Shown: one piece after another, positions 33,169 through 42,272 of the stretch
Position numbering within the stretch: position 1 is the stretch's first letter
Layout: the number at the start of each line of letters is the position of its first letter
Origin: an uncultured Lachnospiraceae bacterium
Lineage (GTDB): Bacteria > Bacillota > Clostridia > Lachnospirales > Lachnospiraceae
NCBI GenBank assembly: GCA_947564645.1
Contig: CANOCU010000004.1
Location: 62,001 to 126,000 of the forward strand
DNA: 64,000 bases
Direction: 5' to 3'
Made by a program: the position numbers and the translations under genes
Notes under the pieces: generated by a model
Databases searched by the model: none
What the model saw: only the letters and a program-made list of their open reading frames with translations
What the model was told of the DNA's origin: nothing

Positions 33169-34779
33169 GTGGATAAATTAGTAGTTAGATTAAGAGAGTT
33201 AGGCAATAGAATATTAGAATGGTGGAACCGCTTTACGGCAAAGCAGAGGACGCTGCTGATCTGTGGTATGGCGGTGGTGGTGGTGGCGATCGTTGCTGTT
33301 GTGACGATGCTGACCAAACCGCAGTATGTACTGCTTCGTGAATGTGAGACGGCGTCGGAAGCGTCGGAGGTCAAGGAGCTGTTAGACGAAGAAAACATGA
33401 AATATACGGTTTCGGATGACGCGCTGACCTTCCGGATCCTGAAGGACCAACAGTCCGATGCCCGTATGCTTCTGGCATCCAACAACATTCAGGCGGACGG
33501 TTACGGCATTGATAAAGTTACGGAAGGCAGCTTTTCCACGACGGAATCGGATAAACAGAAGAAGAATGTGGTATATCTGGAGAAGTATCTGGCGCATGAC
33601 ATGATCGAGACCTTCTCAGCCATCAAGACTGCCAGAGTAAAGCTGAGCATTCCGGAGAATGACGGCACCTTACTTGCCACGGAAGAAGAATCCTATGCCT
33701 GGATCCAGCTGGAGCTTAAGGATGATTTTACGACCGAGAATGCGGCAGCGCTGGCGCGTGCCGTGGCGACCGGTATCGGTAATGAGACGACGGAACATAT
33801 CGTGATCCTGGATACCAATGGAAATATGCTTTTTACCGGTGATCAGGAATACAGCGTGTCCGGTGCGGCCAATGCTCAGCTGTCCGTGAAGGCGGAGGCC
33901 GAGAAGCTGCTCAAGAATGAAGTGCGCAGGGTCCTGCTTGGCACGAACGAGTTCGATAACGTGGAAGTGGCGACCAATCTTGCAGTGGATTTCTCGACGA
34001 CGGATTCGACCATACATAGATATTCCGCTCCCGACGGGCGGACGGAAGGTATGCTTTCCCATGAGGATATCTTTAACTCCGAGAACGAGAGTACGATAGC
34101 CGGTATTCCCGGTACCGATTCCAATGATGATGACAGTACCTATGTACTGCCGGATAATGGCGGCGGCAATTCTTCCCAGTCCGAGGAAAGCAGGGATTAT
34201 CTGCCGGATGAGGAGATCACGAGCAAAAGCACGCCGGCGGGGGCGATCGATTACGGCCGTTCTTCGCTTATGGCATCCATGATCCAGTACAATGTGATTC
34301 GCGAGGAGGATGCGCGGACACGCGGAGAGTTGGAGGGAGTCACCTGGGAGGAATATAAGCTGGCGAATGCGGAGCGCACAAGACTGGAAGTGGATGAGGA
34401 TCTTGTCACAGCTGTGGCCAATGCTACAGGCATCTCATCCGAGAGTATTTCACTTGTCGCTTACAGGGAGAATATCTTCTTTGATGCGGAAGGTTCGGCC
34501 ATTACCGTAACGGATATTATACAGATCGTGCTGATCGTCGTGATCCTGGCGCTGCTTGCGTTCGTCGTGCTCAGAAGCATGCGCGGAGAGAAACACGAGG
34601 AGGAGGAAGAAGAGATTTCAGTGGAGACACTGCTCCAGTCTAATCCTGAAATGCAGCTGGAGGATATCACCGTAGAGAATGAGTCCGAGGAAAGAAAGCT
34701 GATCAATAAGTTCGTAGACGAGAATCCGGAGGCGGCGGCGAACCTGCTGCGCAACTGGTTAAACGAAGACTGGGGGTAA
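33169..34779 (+). CDS. fliF: Flagellar MS-ring protein FliF
   Basis: Forms the membrane-embedded MS-ring that houses the export gate and carries the FliG rotor ring. The 536-residue protein has membrane helices at about 24-46 (LLICGMAVVVVAIVAVVTML) and about 440-465, with a large extracytoplasmic ring-building domain between. The C-terminal cytoplasmic tail includes NKFVDENPEAAANLLRNWLNED, the FliG-binding segment. An acidic, Ser-rich insertion (about 300-355) is the variable region. The start is GTG with AAGGAG ten bases upstream. It is followed five bases later by fliG, suggesting translational coupling. Confidence 0.97.
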   Translation: MDKLVVRLRELGNRILEWWNRFTAKQRTLLICGMAVVVVAIVAVVTMLTKPQYVLLRECETASEASEVKELLDEENMKYTVSDDALTFRILKDQQSDARMLLASNNIQADGYGIDKVTEGSFSTTESDKQKKNVVYLEKYLAHDMIETFSAIKTARVKLSIPENDGTLLATEEESYAWIQLELKDDFTTENAAALARAVATGIGNETTEHIVILDTNGNMLFTGDQEYSVSGAANAQLSVKAEAEKLLKNEVRRVLLGTNEFDNVEVATNLAVDFSTTDSTIHRYSAPDGRTEGMLSHEDIFNSENESTIAGIPGTDSNDDDSTYVLPDNGGGNSSQSEESRDYLPDEEITSKSTPAGAIDYGRSSLMASMIQYNVIREEDARTRGELEGVTWEEYKLANAERTRLEVDEDLVTAVANATGISSESISLVAYRENIFFDAEGSAITVTDIIQIVLIVVILALLAFVVLRSMRGEKHEEEEEEISVETLLQSNPEMQLEDITVENESEERKLINKFVDENPEAAANLLRNWLNEDWG

Positions 34780-34784
34780 GATAA

Positions 34785-35798
34785 ATGTCTAAGGAGACTG
34801 ACAACATCAGCGGATTGCAGAAGGCGGCTATTTTACTGATCGCTTTGGGCCCCGAGAGATCCGCCAATGTTTTTAAACATCTGAAAGAGGAGGAGATCGA
34901 GGAACTGACGTTAGAGATCGCCAATACCAGAAATATTACGCCGAAGGTGAAGGATGATGTGATCTCCGAATTTTATCAGGTATGTCTGGCTCAACAATAT
35001 ATTGCAGAAGGCGGCATCAATTATGCGAAGGAAGTTCTGGAGAAGTCTTTCGGAGCAGACAAGGCTATGGATGTGATCGGCAAGCTGACGGCATCCTTGC
35101 AGGTGAAGCCGTTCGAGTTTATCAGGAAGACAGATGCCTCGCAGCTGCTTAACTTTATACAGGACGAACATCCGCAGACGATCGCTTTGATCCTGTCATA
35201 TCTGTCTGCGGCGCAGTCGGCGCTGATCTTATCGGCGCTTCCGCCTGACAGGCAGGCTGACGTGGCGAAGCGTATAGCGATCATGGACAGAACAAGTCCG
35301 GAGGTGATCAAGGAAGTGGAGAAAGTACTGGAATCCAAATTGTCATCCCTGGTCAATCAGGATTACACCATTATCGGTGGCGTGGACGCCGTCGTGGAGA
35401 TCCTGAATACGGTAGACCGTGGTACGGAGAAACATATTATGGAAACATTGGAGATCGAGGAGCCGGAACTGGCGGACGAGATCAGAAAGAAGATGTTTGT
35501 ATTCGAAGATATCCTGCTTCTGGACGACAGGGCGATCCAACGTGTGCTGCGTGATGTGGATAACGGAGATCTGGCAACCGCACTGAAAGGTTCCAACGAA
35601 GAAGTACAGAATGCGATCTTCAACAATCTGTCCAAGCGTCTTGCAGCCATGATCAAGGAAGATATGGAATTCATGGGTCCTGTACGTATGAAGGATGTGG
35701 AGGAAGCACAGCAGAAGATTGTCAACGTGATCAGAAAGCTGGAGGATTCCGCAGAGATCGTTATCTCCAGAGGTGGAGGTGACGAGATCGTTGTCTAG
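34785..35798 (+). CDS. fliG: Flagellar motor switch protein FliG
   Basis: C-ring subunit that couples the MotA stator to rotation. The 337-residue protein has the N-terminal FliF-binding domain (ISGLQKAAILLIALGPERSANVFKHL), the middle domain with the EHPQTIALILSYL motif, and the C-terminal domain with charged residues that contact MotA (LLLDDRAIQRVLRDVDNGDLATALKG). Length is standard. Its 3' end overlaps the probable fliH start by eight bases, and the fliH ribosome-binding site lies inside fliG. Confidence 0.98.
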   Translation: MSKETDNISGLQKAAILLIALGPERSANVFKHLKEEEIEELTLEIANTRNITPKVKDDVISEFYQVCLAQQYIAEGGINYAKEVLEKSFGADKAMDVIGKLTASLQVKPFEFIRKTDASQLLNFIQDEHPQTIALILSYLSAAQSALILSALPPDRQADVAKRIAIMDRTSPEVIKEVEKVLESKLSSLVNQDYTIIGGVDAVVEILNTVDRGTEKHIMETLEIEEPELADEIRKKMFVFEDILLLDDRAIQRVLRDVDNGDLATALKGSNEEVQNAIFNNLSKRLAAMIKEDMEFMGPVRMKDVEEAQQKIVNVIRKLEDSAEIVISRGGGDEIVV

Positions 35799-36672
35799 GA
35801 ATTTATATAAGGCGAGTTGGGTTGTTGTATCCGGGGAGGAGAAGCACGTTATTGATTCGAATCCCCTGGTTGAGAAAAGGATCGGTGAACTGGAGGCTCT
35901 CAAAAGAGCCAGGGAAAGAGCACAGTCGGAAGACGGTGACGAGGAAGGCGGATTTGTCAGCGGCCTCGGCGGAGAAGAGATAGATGTTCTGCTGCGGGAC
36001 GTGGGCGATGATCCGGGCAGTATTATCAAAGCCGTAGAGGAAGAGGGTCCCGATCCGGAGGAGCTCAGGGCCGAAGCCCAGAGAATACTGGAAGAGGCGA
36101 AAGAGCAGGCCGATGAGATCGTGGCGGCGGCTCAGGGAGAGATCGAAGCCAAACGGCGCTGGGCGGTCGAAGAGGGAAAGAAAGAAGGACATGAGGAAGG
36201 CTATCGGCAGGGAATCCTGGAAGCGGATGAGATGAAACGTCAGCTGATGGTCGAGAGACGGCGGCTGAAAGCAGAGTATGAGCAGCTGTTGGAAGAACTG
36301 GAACCGAAATTTATTGATACGATTACAGAGATCTACAGTCATATCTTCGGGGTCGAATTGGCGGGTAATAGAGATATCCTGGTGCATTTAATAGATTCCA
36401 CATTAAGGCAGGTGGAGAGCAGCAGGACTTTTATTGTTCATGTTTCCAAGGTGGATTATCCTTTTGTCAACATGCAGAAACAGGCATTTGCAGACGGGGC
36501 GGCAGCGGGAAGAGGCACGGTTGAGATCATAGAAGATATCGCATTGTCACAGGGCGAGTGTATGATCGAAACGGACGGCGGTATTTTTGATTGTGGTGTG
36601 GACACCCAGCTGACGGAACTGACGAGCAAATTGCGCCTGTTATCTTATGAAAAAGTCGGAAAGAGTGAATGA
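35791..36672 (+). CDS. fliH: Flagellar export ATPase regulator FliH
   Basis: Peripheral stator of the export ATPase: binds FliI and links it to the C-ring. The 293-residue protein has a long, Glu/Arg-rich coiled coil (about 80-175, EEAKEQADEIVAAAQGEIEA ...) containing the GHEEGYRQG-type glycine repeats, and a C-terminal domain similar to the peripheral stalk of F-ATPases. The start is proposed as TTG at 35791 because GGAGGTGA lies eight bases upstream and the product then begins MSRNLYKAS-, as relatives do. GTG at 35773 would place the start ahead of that site. It overlaps fliG and sits nine bases before fliI. Confidence 0.9.
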   Translation: MSRNLYKASWVVVSGEEKHVIDSNPLVEKRIGELEALKRARERAQSEDGDEEGGFVSGLGGEEIDVLLRDVGDDPGSIIKAVEEEGPDPEELRAEAQRILEEAKEQADEIVAAAQGEIEAKRRWAVEEGKKEGHEEGYRQGILEADEMKRQLMVERRRLKAEYEQLLEELEPKFIDTITEIYSHIFGVELAGNRDILVHLIDSTLRQVESSRTFIVHVSKVDYPFVNMQKQAFADGAAAGRGTVEIIEDIALSQGECMIETDGGIFDCGVDTQLTELTSKLRLLSYEKVGKSE

Positions 36673-36681
36673 CAGCGGTTG

Positions 36682-37992
36682 ATGAATACAGCGATTGATT
36701 TTCATAAATACAGCAGAATAATGGATGAAACCTTTTTCAAGAGGAAAGGCAGAGTCGAGAATGTGGTCGGGCTGACGATAGAGTCTGCCGGTCCGGAGGC
36801 GAAATTAGGCGATCTGTGCAGGATCTATCCGGCACAGGAGGAATATAAGCCGATCATGGCGGAAGTGGTAGGGTTCAAAGACCGCAAGACACTGCTGATG
36901 CCCTGTGACAAGACAGACGGCATAGGGCTTGGATGTATTGTAGAGAATGTAGGAAAGCCGCTGAGCGTACCGGTGAGCAACGACCTTCTCGGTAAGGTGT
37001 TGGACGGTCTTGGCAGGATTGACGGTGAATATCTTGCAGGAACGCCTTACAGCGTGGAAGCGCAGCCGCCCGATCCCATGGATCGCAAGATCATTGCGGA
37101 GGTTCTGCCGCTTGGCGTTAAGGCGATAGACGGCCTGATGACGGTGGGTAAGGGACAGCGTATCGGTATCTTTGCCGGTTCCGGCGTGGGTAAGTCTACG
37201 CTGATGGGAATGTTTGCGCGCAATACCAAGGCGGATATCAACGTGATCGCCCTGATCGGAGAGCGAGGCAGGGAAGTGCGTGAATTTGTGGAGCGTGACC
37301 TGGGCGAAGAGGGAATGAAGCGTTCCGTAGTAGTGGTGGCCACTTCCGATAAGTCGGCTCTTGAGAGAAACAAGGCGGCCAAGACGGCGACGGCGATCGC
37401 GGAATATTTCCGTGATCAGGGGAAGGATGTTCTTCTCATGATGGATTCGCTTACGCGATTTTCCATGGCCCAAAGAGAGATCGGACTGGCCAGCGGCGAG
37501 CCGCCGGTGTCGAGAGGATATCCGCCCAGCGTGTATTCCGAGATGCCGAAGCTGCTTGAGCGGGCAGGCTGTGCACAGACGGGTTCCATCACGGGACTCT
37601 ATACGGTTCTGGTGGATGGTGACGATATGAATGAACCGATTACGGACACGGCCAGAAGCATTCTGGATGGTCATATCATGCTGAACCGTAAGCTAGCCCA
37701 TCAGAATCATTACCCGGCGATCGATGTCCTGCAGAGCATATCCCGCTGCATGGCACAGATCGTGGATAAGGAGCATAAGATGTTAGCCGGTAAGTTGAAG
37801 AATGTGCTTGCGACCTATAACGAGGCGGAGGATCTGATCAATATCGGCGCTTATAAGAGCGGCAGCAATCCCAAGATTGACTATGCGATCGCCAAGATCG
37901 ATGCGGTTAATGAATATCTGATGCAGGAAGTGGATGCGAAATTTGATTATGAGCAGGCAGTCGGAAAACTGCGGGAACTGTTTGCGGAGTAA
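36682..37992 (+). CDS. fliI: Flagellum-specific export ATPase FliI
   Basis: Hexameric ATPase energising early steps of flagellar protein export; homologous to F1-ATPase beta. The 436-residue protein has Walker [14 protein letters not shown] (about 162-174), Walker [13 protein letters not shown], and the FliI/YscN signature [15 protein letters not shown]. The start is the ATG directly after an in-frame TTG at 36679; either is possible and differs by one residue. The ribosome-binding site is weak (GGAAAGAG), so translation may be coupled to fliH, nine bases away. Confidence 0.97.
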   Translation: MNTAIDFHKYSRIMDETFFKRKGRVENVVGLTIESAGPEAKLGDLCRIYPAQEEYKPIMAEVVGFKDRKTLLMPCDKTDGIGLGCIVENVGKPLSVPVSNDLLGKVLDGLGRIDGEYLAGTPYSVEAQPPDPMDRKIIAEVLPLGVKAIDGLMTVGKGQRIGIFAGSGVGKSTLMGMFARNTKADINVIALIGERGREVREFVERDLGEEGMKRSVVVVATSDKSALERNKAAKTATAIAEYFRDQGKDVLLMMDSLTRFSMAQREIGLASGEPPVSRGYPPSVYSEMPKLLERAGCAQTGSITGLYTVLVDGDDMNEPITDTARSILDGHIMLNRKLAHQNHYPAIDVLQSISRCMAQIVDKEHKMLAGKLKNVLATYNEAEDLINIGAYKSGSNPKIDYAIAKIDAVNEYLMQEVDAKFDYEQAVGKLRELFAE

Positions 37993-38031
37993 ACGCCGCA
38001 TTGACTGTTTCCATAGCAGGGAGTGACCGGT

Positions 38032-38493
38032 ATGGCAAAATTTGTATACAGAATGCAGAGTCTTTTGAACATCCAGTACCAGTTGGAGAATCAGGCTAAG
38101 ATGGAACTTGGCAGGGCGCAGATGCGTCTGAATCAGGAGGAAGAGAAGCTTAAGGTCCTGATTGACAGAAAGGCTTTCTATCTGGAGGAAGGACGCAGGA
38201 TGCGCAATGACATACTGCATATTATGGATCTGAAAGATAACAGGAACGCCATGCTGATCATGGATGATATGATAGAGGCGCAGCGTGTTCAGGTGGCGAT
38301 CGCCGAGGAACATGTGGAAGAAGCCAGAATGAAATTACAGGAAGTCATGCAGAACAGGAAGATGCACGAGAAACTGCGCGAGAAAGCATTCGTTGAGTTT
38401 GTGCGGGAAGAAAATGCCGCGGAGCATAAGGCGGTGGATGAACTCACCAGTTATACTTATGGGCAGCGCGGCAAAATAAAAGGGGAGCAGTAA
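38032..38493 (+). CDS. fliJ: Flagellar export chaperone FliJ
   Basis: Small coiled-coil protein that sits in the FliI hexamer like the gamma subunit of F1 and helps engage the export gate. The product has 153 residues and is almost entirely helical and charged, beginning MAKFVYRMQSLLNIQYQLENQAK, the usual FliJ opening. The ATG lies six bases after GGGAGTG; an in-frame GTG nine bases upstream overlaps that site. Its stop codon overlaps the next start by one base (TAATG), indicating coupling. Confidence 0.92.
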   Translation: MAKFVYRMQSLLNIQYQLENQAKMELGRAQMRLNQEEEKLKVLIDRKAFYLEEGRRMRNDILHIMDLKDNRNAMLIMDDMIEAQRVQVAIAEEHVEEARMKLQEVMQNRKMHEKLREKAFVEFVREENAAEHKAVDELTSYTYGQRGKIKGEQ

Positions 38494-39362
38494 TGGCAGA
38501 AGAACTTGTAAACGCAAATACCGGAGCGGACGGCGAGGTTGATAAGAAAAAATTAAAAGAAGAGCGCAAGAGGCTGAAAGAAGAGCAGAAAGCTCAGAAA
38601 AAAGAAGCAAAACAGCGTGCCAGAGAGCTTTCTGAACAGATTTCCGGAGACGATGAGCCGGGTGGTGTTTCCGTCTTTTTGGTAACGATTGTTATTGTTG
38701 CAATATGGCTTGCGATCCTGTGTCTGCTTGTGAAGCTGGACGTGGGCGGATTCGGTTCCAATGTACTGGCTCCGGTCTTAAAGGACGTGCCGGTGATCAA
38801 TAAGATCCTGCCGGAGGAAGCGGTATCCCAGACGGAGGAGGAATCTTATGGCGGCTACACCAGCCTGCGGGAGGCGGTTGACTATATTACGGAGCTCGAG
38901 CTTGAGCTTGAGCGGGCGCAGTCTGCCAGCAACAGTGATTCCGAGGAGATGGATCAGCTGCGCGCCGAGATTGAGAGATTACAGACATTCGAAGACGCCC
39001 AGATCGATTTCGACAGAATCAGGACCGAATTCTATAATGAGGTTGTTTATGCAGAGAAGGGACCGGGGGCAGAAGAATATCAGAAATATTATGAGTCAAT
39101 GGATCCGACTACGGCGGAATATCTGTATAAGCAGGTCGTGGAGCAGGTGCAGGAAGATAAGGAAGCGAAGGAATATGCGCAGACTTATGTGGACATGAAG
39201 CCGAAGGAAGCGGCATCCATTTTCGAGACAATGACGGATGACCTGGATCTGGTGGCAAGGATCCTGAGCCAGATGAGTTCACAGGACCGCGGTAAAATAA
39301 TGGGTGTTATGGATCCGGAGATCGCAGCCAGACTTACGAAAATCATGGATCCGGAATCCTGA
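38493..39362 (+). CDS. MotE/FlbB-type coiled-coil membrane protein
   Basis: A 289-residue protein in the position of the fliJ-fliK intergenic gene (ylxF) of Bacillus. A highly charged N-terminal cytoplasmic part (KKLKEERKRLKEEQKAQKKE) precedes one membrane helix at about 58-82. A coiled coil (about 130-170) and a C-terminal domain follow: YVDMKPKEAASIFETMTDDLDLVARILSQM and GKIMGVMDPEIAARLTKIM resemble the N-terminal domain of MgtE and of MotE. MotE-type proteins chaperone or regulate stator components outside the membrane. The assignment is by architecture and context, not a proven function. It is translationally coupled to fliJ. Confidence 0.72.
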   Translation: MAEELVNANTGADGEVDKKKLKEERKRLKEEQKAQKKEAKQRARELSEQISGDDEPGGVSVFLVTIVIVAIWLAILCLLVKLDVGGFGSNVLAPVLKDVPVINKILPEEAVSQTEEESYGGYTSLREAVDYITELELELERAQSASNSDSEEMDQLRAEIERLQTFEDAQIDFDRIRTEFYNEVVYAEKGPGAEEYQKYYESMDPTTAEYLYKQVVEQVQEDKEAKEYAQTYVDMKPKEAASIFETMTDDLDLVARILSQMSSQDRGKIMGVMDPEIAARLTKIMDPES

Positions 39363-39516
39363 AGAATTTCCTTATGGAAAGCTGTAAGGATGCCGATATA
39401 GAAAGCAGACAGTGCTATATACTGTGCCGGAGGAAGATGAAAGTTTTCTGACGGAGCATTTATATAGATGCCTTAACAGGCAGGAACCTTGAAAATTGAA
39501 GAAAGGAGGAAGGAGT

Positions 39517-40974
39517 ATGACTGTAAACAATGTGAACGCGCTGCTCACTTATGCGAAGAGCCAGCCGGATCTTGTCAGCGGTAAGACAGGCGAGACTGCA
39601 CAGGGAAGCTTCGAGCAGGTTATGTCGAAAGTGAATGGCGGTGCGGAGTCGGCGCAGACAAAAACGCCGGTCAGTAACGCTCAGACGACCCAGACGGCAG
39701 TTCCTGTCGATACGTCAAAGAACATGCCGACATCGGTTAAGACAGGACAACAGGGAACAGACAGTTCCGGTAAGAGTGAGAGCGCAGTCCACAGGGAAGA
39801 AGGCGGAAGCATTACCGGGGATACCGGGGCAAGCCAGGAAGCGAATGCCGGGGAGGCTGCCGCAGAGAAGCTGCAGAAGTCCGGCGAGGAACTTGTTCAG
39901 GATATTGCGGATGAGATGGATGTGACGCCGGAAGAGGTGGAAGCAGCCATGGCGTTTCTTGGACTGACGGCAGTGCAGTTATTCGATCCCGCTAACTTAA
40001 GACAACTTTTGCTGACGATTTCAGGCAGTCAGGATGAACTGGTGCTTTTGACGGACGCGACGCTTTACGGAAACTTACAGGAGCTTCTGGAAACGGCAGG
40101 AGAGAGTCTTGAGATGCTGCAGCAGGAACTGGGACTGAGCGAGGAAGAGCTGAAAGAGCTTATGAACCGGCTGATCCCGGGACAGGAAGGATCCGAAGCG
40201 GCAGATGGTGTGACAGAGCCGGAAGTGAATCTGGAAGGTATGAAGGACTATACCGTTTCGGTTCATAAAGACGGTGAGACGGTGCAGATGAAGGTGACTG
40301 TCGATGATGCCAGTGGAGACAGAAGTGTTCAGGAGTCCGTGACGGGCACATCCAAAGCGGAAGCTCAGACAACACAGAAGATGCAGCAGGAGACATCGGC
40401 GGACAGCGGCAAGGAGGGCAATTCGGCAGGCAATGCCATGTTGCAGGCGCCGGAAGTACCGGTACAGGCGAATGAAGCGCCGGAAGCAGCCGCGATGGAG
40501 TACCGCTCATTGCAGACAGAGCAGATCATGAATCAGATCGTGGAGTACATGAAGATCAACCTGAAGGCTGATACGCAGACAATGGAGCTGCAGCTTCACC
40601 CGGCCAGTTTAGGGACGGTCAATGTACAGCTCATGGCAAAAGAAGGCGGACTTACGGCACATTTCACAACGCAGAATGAGGCGGTCCGTGCGGTGATAGA
40701 GACTCAGCTGATCCAGCTGAAGAACCAGTTCGAAGAGCAGGGGATCAAGGTGGATGCAGTGGAAGTCACGGTTGCCAATCATGCATACGGACAGCAGTTT
40801 TCGCAGGAGAATGAGAATGCGGGACAGGAGCAGGCGAAAGCCGGCAAGGGCCGCAGAAGGATCAATCTGGATCAGATCGAAGGCGAAGATGATCTGGAAG
40901 AGATGGAAGACTCCGAGCGGATCGCAGTGGAGATGATGCAGGCAAGCGGCAGCACGGTAGATTATACGGTATAG
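39517..40974 (+). CDS. fliK: Flagellar hook-length control protein FliK
   Basis: Secreted ruler that ends hook growth and switches export specificity by contacting FlhB. The 485-residue protein has a long, low-complexity, Gln/Ser/Glu-rich N-terminal and middle region, typical of fast diverging FliK. The conserved C-terminal domain (about 345-425) has LQLHPASLGTVNVQLMAKEG, LTAHFTTQNEAVRAVIE and QFEEQGIKVDAVEVTVA. The ATG follows GAAAGGAGGAAGGAGT; an in-frame ATG seven codons upstream is part of that purine run and is rejected. A 154-bp gap without a clear terminator precedes it. Confidence 0.93.
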   Translation: MTVNNVNALLTYAKSQPDLVSGKTGETAQGSFEQVMSKVNGGAESAQTKTPVSNAQTTQTAVPVDTSKNMPTSVKTGQQGTDSSGKSESAVHREEGGSITGDTGASQEANAGEAAAEKLQKSGEELVQDIADEMDVTPEEVEAAMAFLGLTAVQLFDPANLRQLLLTISGSQDELVLLTDATLYGNLQELLETAGESLEMLQQELGLSEEELKELMNRLIPGQEGSEAADGVTEPEVNLEGMKDYTVSVHKDGETVQMKVTVDDASGDRSVQESVTGTSKAEAQTTQKMQQETSADSGKEGNSAGNAMLQAPEVPVQANEAPEAAAMEYRSLQTEQIMNQIVEYMKINLKADTQTMELQLHPASLGTVNVQLMAKEGGLTAHFTTQNEAVRAVIETQLIQLKNQFEEQGIKVDAVEVTVANHAYGQQFSQENENAGQEQAKAGKGRRRINLDQIEGEDDLEEMEDSERIAVEMMQASGSTVDYTV

Positions 40975-40989
40975 GAAAGGAGCGAAAAC

Positions 40990-41694
40990 ATGGGTGTAGT
41001 ACAGGAAGTAAAAGACGGTAAATTTGTAGAGAACAGTTCGGTACAGTCCCTGGCAAAAGAGAAGGCAAAGAAGAAAGCGGGCAATTCCAATCTGGATAAG
41101 GACGCATTCCTGCAGCTTCTGGTGGCGCAGATGAAGTACCAGGATCCTCTGGAGCCTACTTCAAATACGGAGTATATTTCGCAGTTCGCGACGTTTTCCG
41201 AACTGGAGCAGATGCAGAACATGAGCGCGACACTGGAGCTTTCGAGAGCATCGGCCCTGGTAGGACAGACGGTACTGATGAAGGTGACTGACAGTTCCGG
41301 TAATCAGAAGACAGTGCAGGGAAATGTGGACTATGTAATCTATGAAGGCGGCAAGGCATATCTGTCTATCGGCGGAGAACCTTATTCTCTGGATGATCTT
41401 GACACCGTGGCGGATAAGAAGTATCTGGATGCTTATAAAGTGGCGGTAGACTTTATGAATATTTATAAGAAGCTGCCGAAGCTGGAATTACTTTCACTGG
41501 CGGATCAGGAGAACGTGGAGAAGCTTGAAGAGATCCTGAACGGTATGAACGAGTACCAGAAGTCCATGCTGACAGACGAGGATCTGGAGAACGCAGAGAA
41601 GTATATCAAAGAGATGAAAGACATCGTTGCGAAGCAGGAAGGCGATAAGGATCCGGAGCCAACCGATCCCGATGAAGACGGAGATGACAAGTAA
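40990..41694 (+). CDS. flgD: Flagellar hook assembly scaffold protein FlgD
   Basis: Hook cap that guides polymerisation of FlgE, removed once the hook is complete. The 234-residue protein has the conserved N-terminal core KDAFLQLLVAQMKYQDPLEPTSNTEYISQFATFSELEQM and a shorter beta domain (VGQTVLMKV ... VQGNVDYVIYEGGKAYLSIGG). The C-terminus carries an extra helical, acidic extension ending in repeats of Asp and Pro, longer than the core family. Start after AAAGGAGCGAAAAC. It sits 15 bases after fliK, so it is part of the same transcript. Confidence 0.95.
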   Translation: MGVVQEVKDGKFVENSSVQSLAKEKAKKKAGNSNLDKDAFLQLLVAQMKYQDPLEPTSNTEYISQFATFSELEQMQNMSATLELSRASALVGQTVLMKVTDSSGNQKTVQGNVDYVIYEGGKAYLSIGGEPYSLDDLDTVADKKYLDAYKVAVDFMNIYKKLPKLELLSLADQENVEKLEEILNGMNEYQKSMLTDEDLENAEKYIKEMKDIVAKQEGDKDPEPTDPDEDGDDK

Positions 41695-41784
41695 GATTCC
41701 GTACAGGGTATCGTGTAGGAGGCAGACGGAGCTGCCGGTAAAGCACAGCCGGAGTGGCGGTGGTCATCTCAAGGAGGAGAGAAG

Positions 41785-42186
41785 ATGAAGATTCAGGGAA
41801 ATCAATTCCTTTCCATGGAGCGGCTGCAGGATCAGTATTTAAATGCGGGCAGGCAGGCAGAAGCTCTCAAACAGAACGGACTGAGCTTTCAGGATATCCT
41901 GTCAGGAAAGACTGAGGGGATACGGTCGGAGAGTGAAGTCAGATTCTCCAAGCATGCGGCGAACCGCCTGATCGACAGAAACATTGAGTTGACAAGGGAG
42001 CAGGTGGAGCGCTTGAACATGGGGGCAGCCAAAGCGGGAGCGAAAGGGATCAACGAGTCACTGGTTATTGTTGATTCACTGGCATTTATCGTGAATGTGC
42101 CGAATCAGACGGTCATTACGGCGATGGATCAGACAGAAACCAACGAGAATGTATTTACCAATATTGACGGAGCCGTTATCATGTAA
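41785..42186 (+). CDS. Flagellar operon protein, TIGR02530 type
   Basis: A 133-residue protein of the small family that nearly always lies between flgD and flgE in Gram-positive flagellar operons. The core VRFSKHAANRLIDRNIELTREQVERLNMGAAKAGAKGINESLVIVDSLAFIVNVPN is characteristic, and the C-terminus ends VFTNIDGAVIM. No signal peptide or membrane segment is seen. A role in hook assembly or hook-protein handling is assumed from position only. Start after CAAGGAGGAGAGAAG. Confidence 0.85.
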   Translation: MKIQGNQFLSMERLQDQYLNAGRQAEALKQNGLSFQDILSGKTEGIRSESEVRFSKHAANRLIDRNIELTREQVERLNMGAAKAGAKGINESLVIVDSLAFIVNVPNQTVITAMDQTETNENVFTNIDGAVIM

Positions 42187-42272
42187 CAGCCGGACCTTTA
42201 TGGAGGCTTGTGTCCATGACTGACAGAATGGACAGACGGTTTCGCAACAGATATTAAGGAGGTCATTTTACT

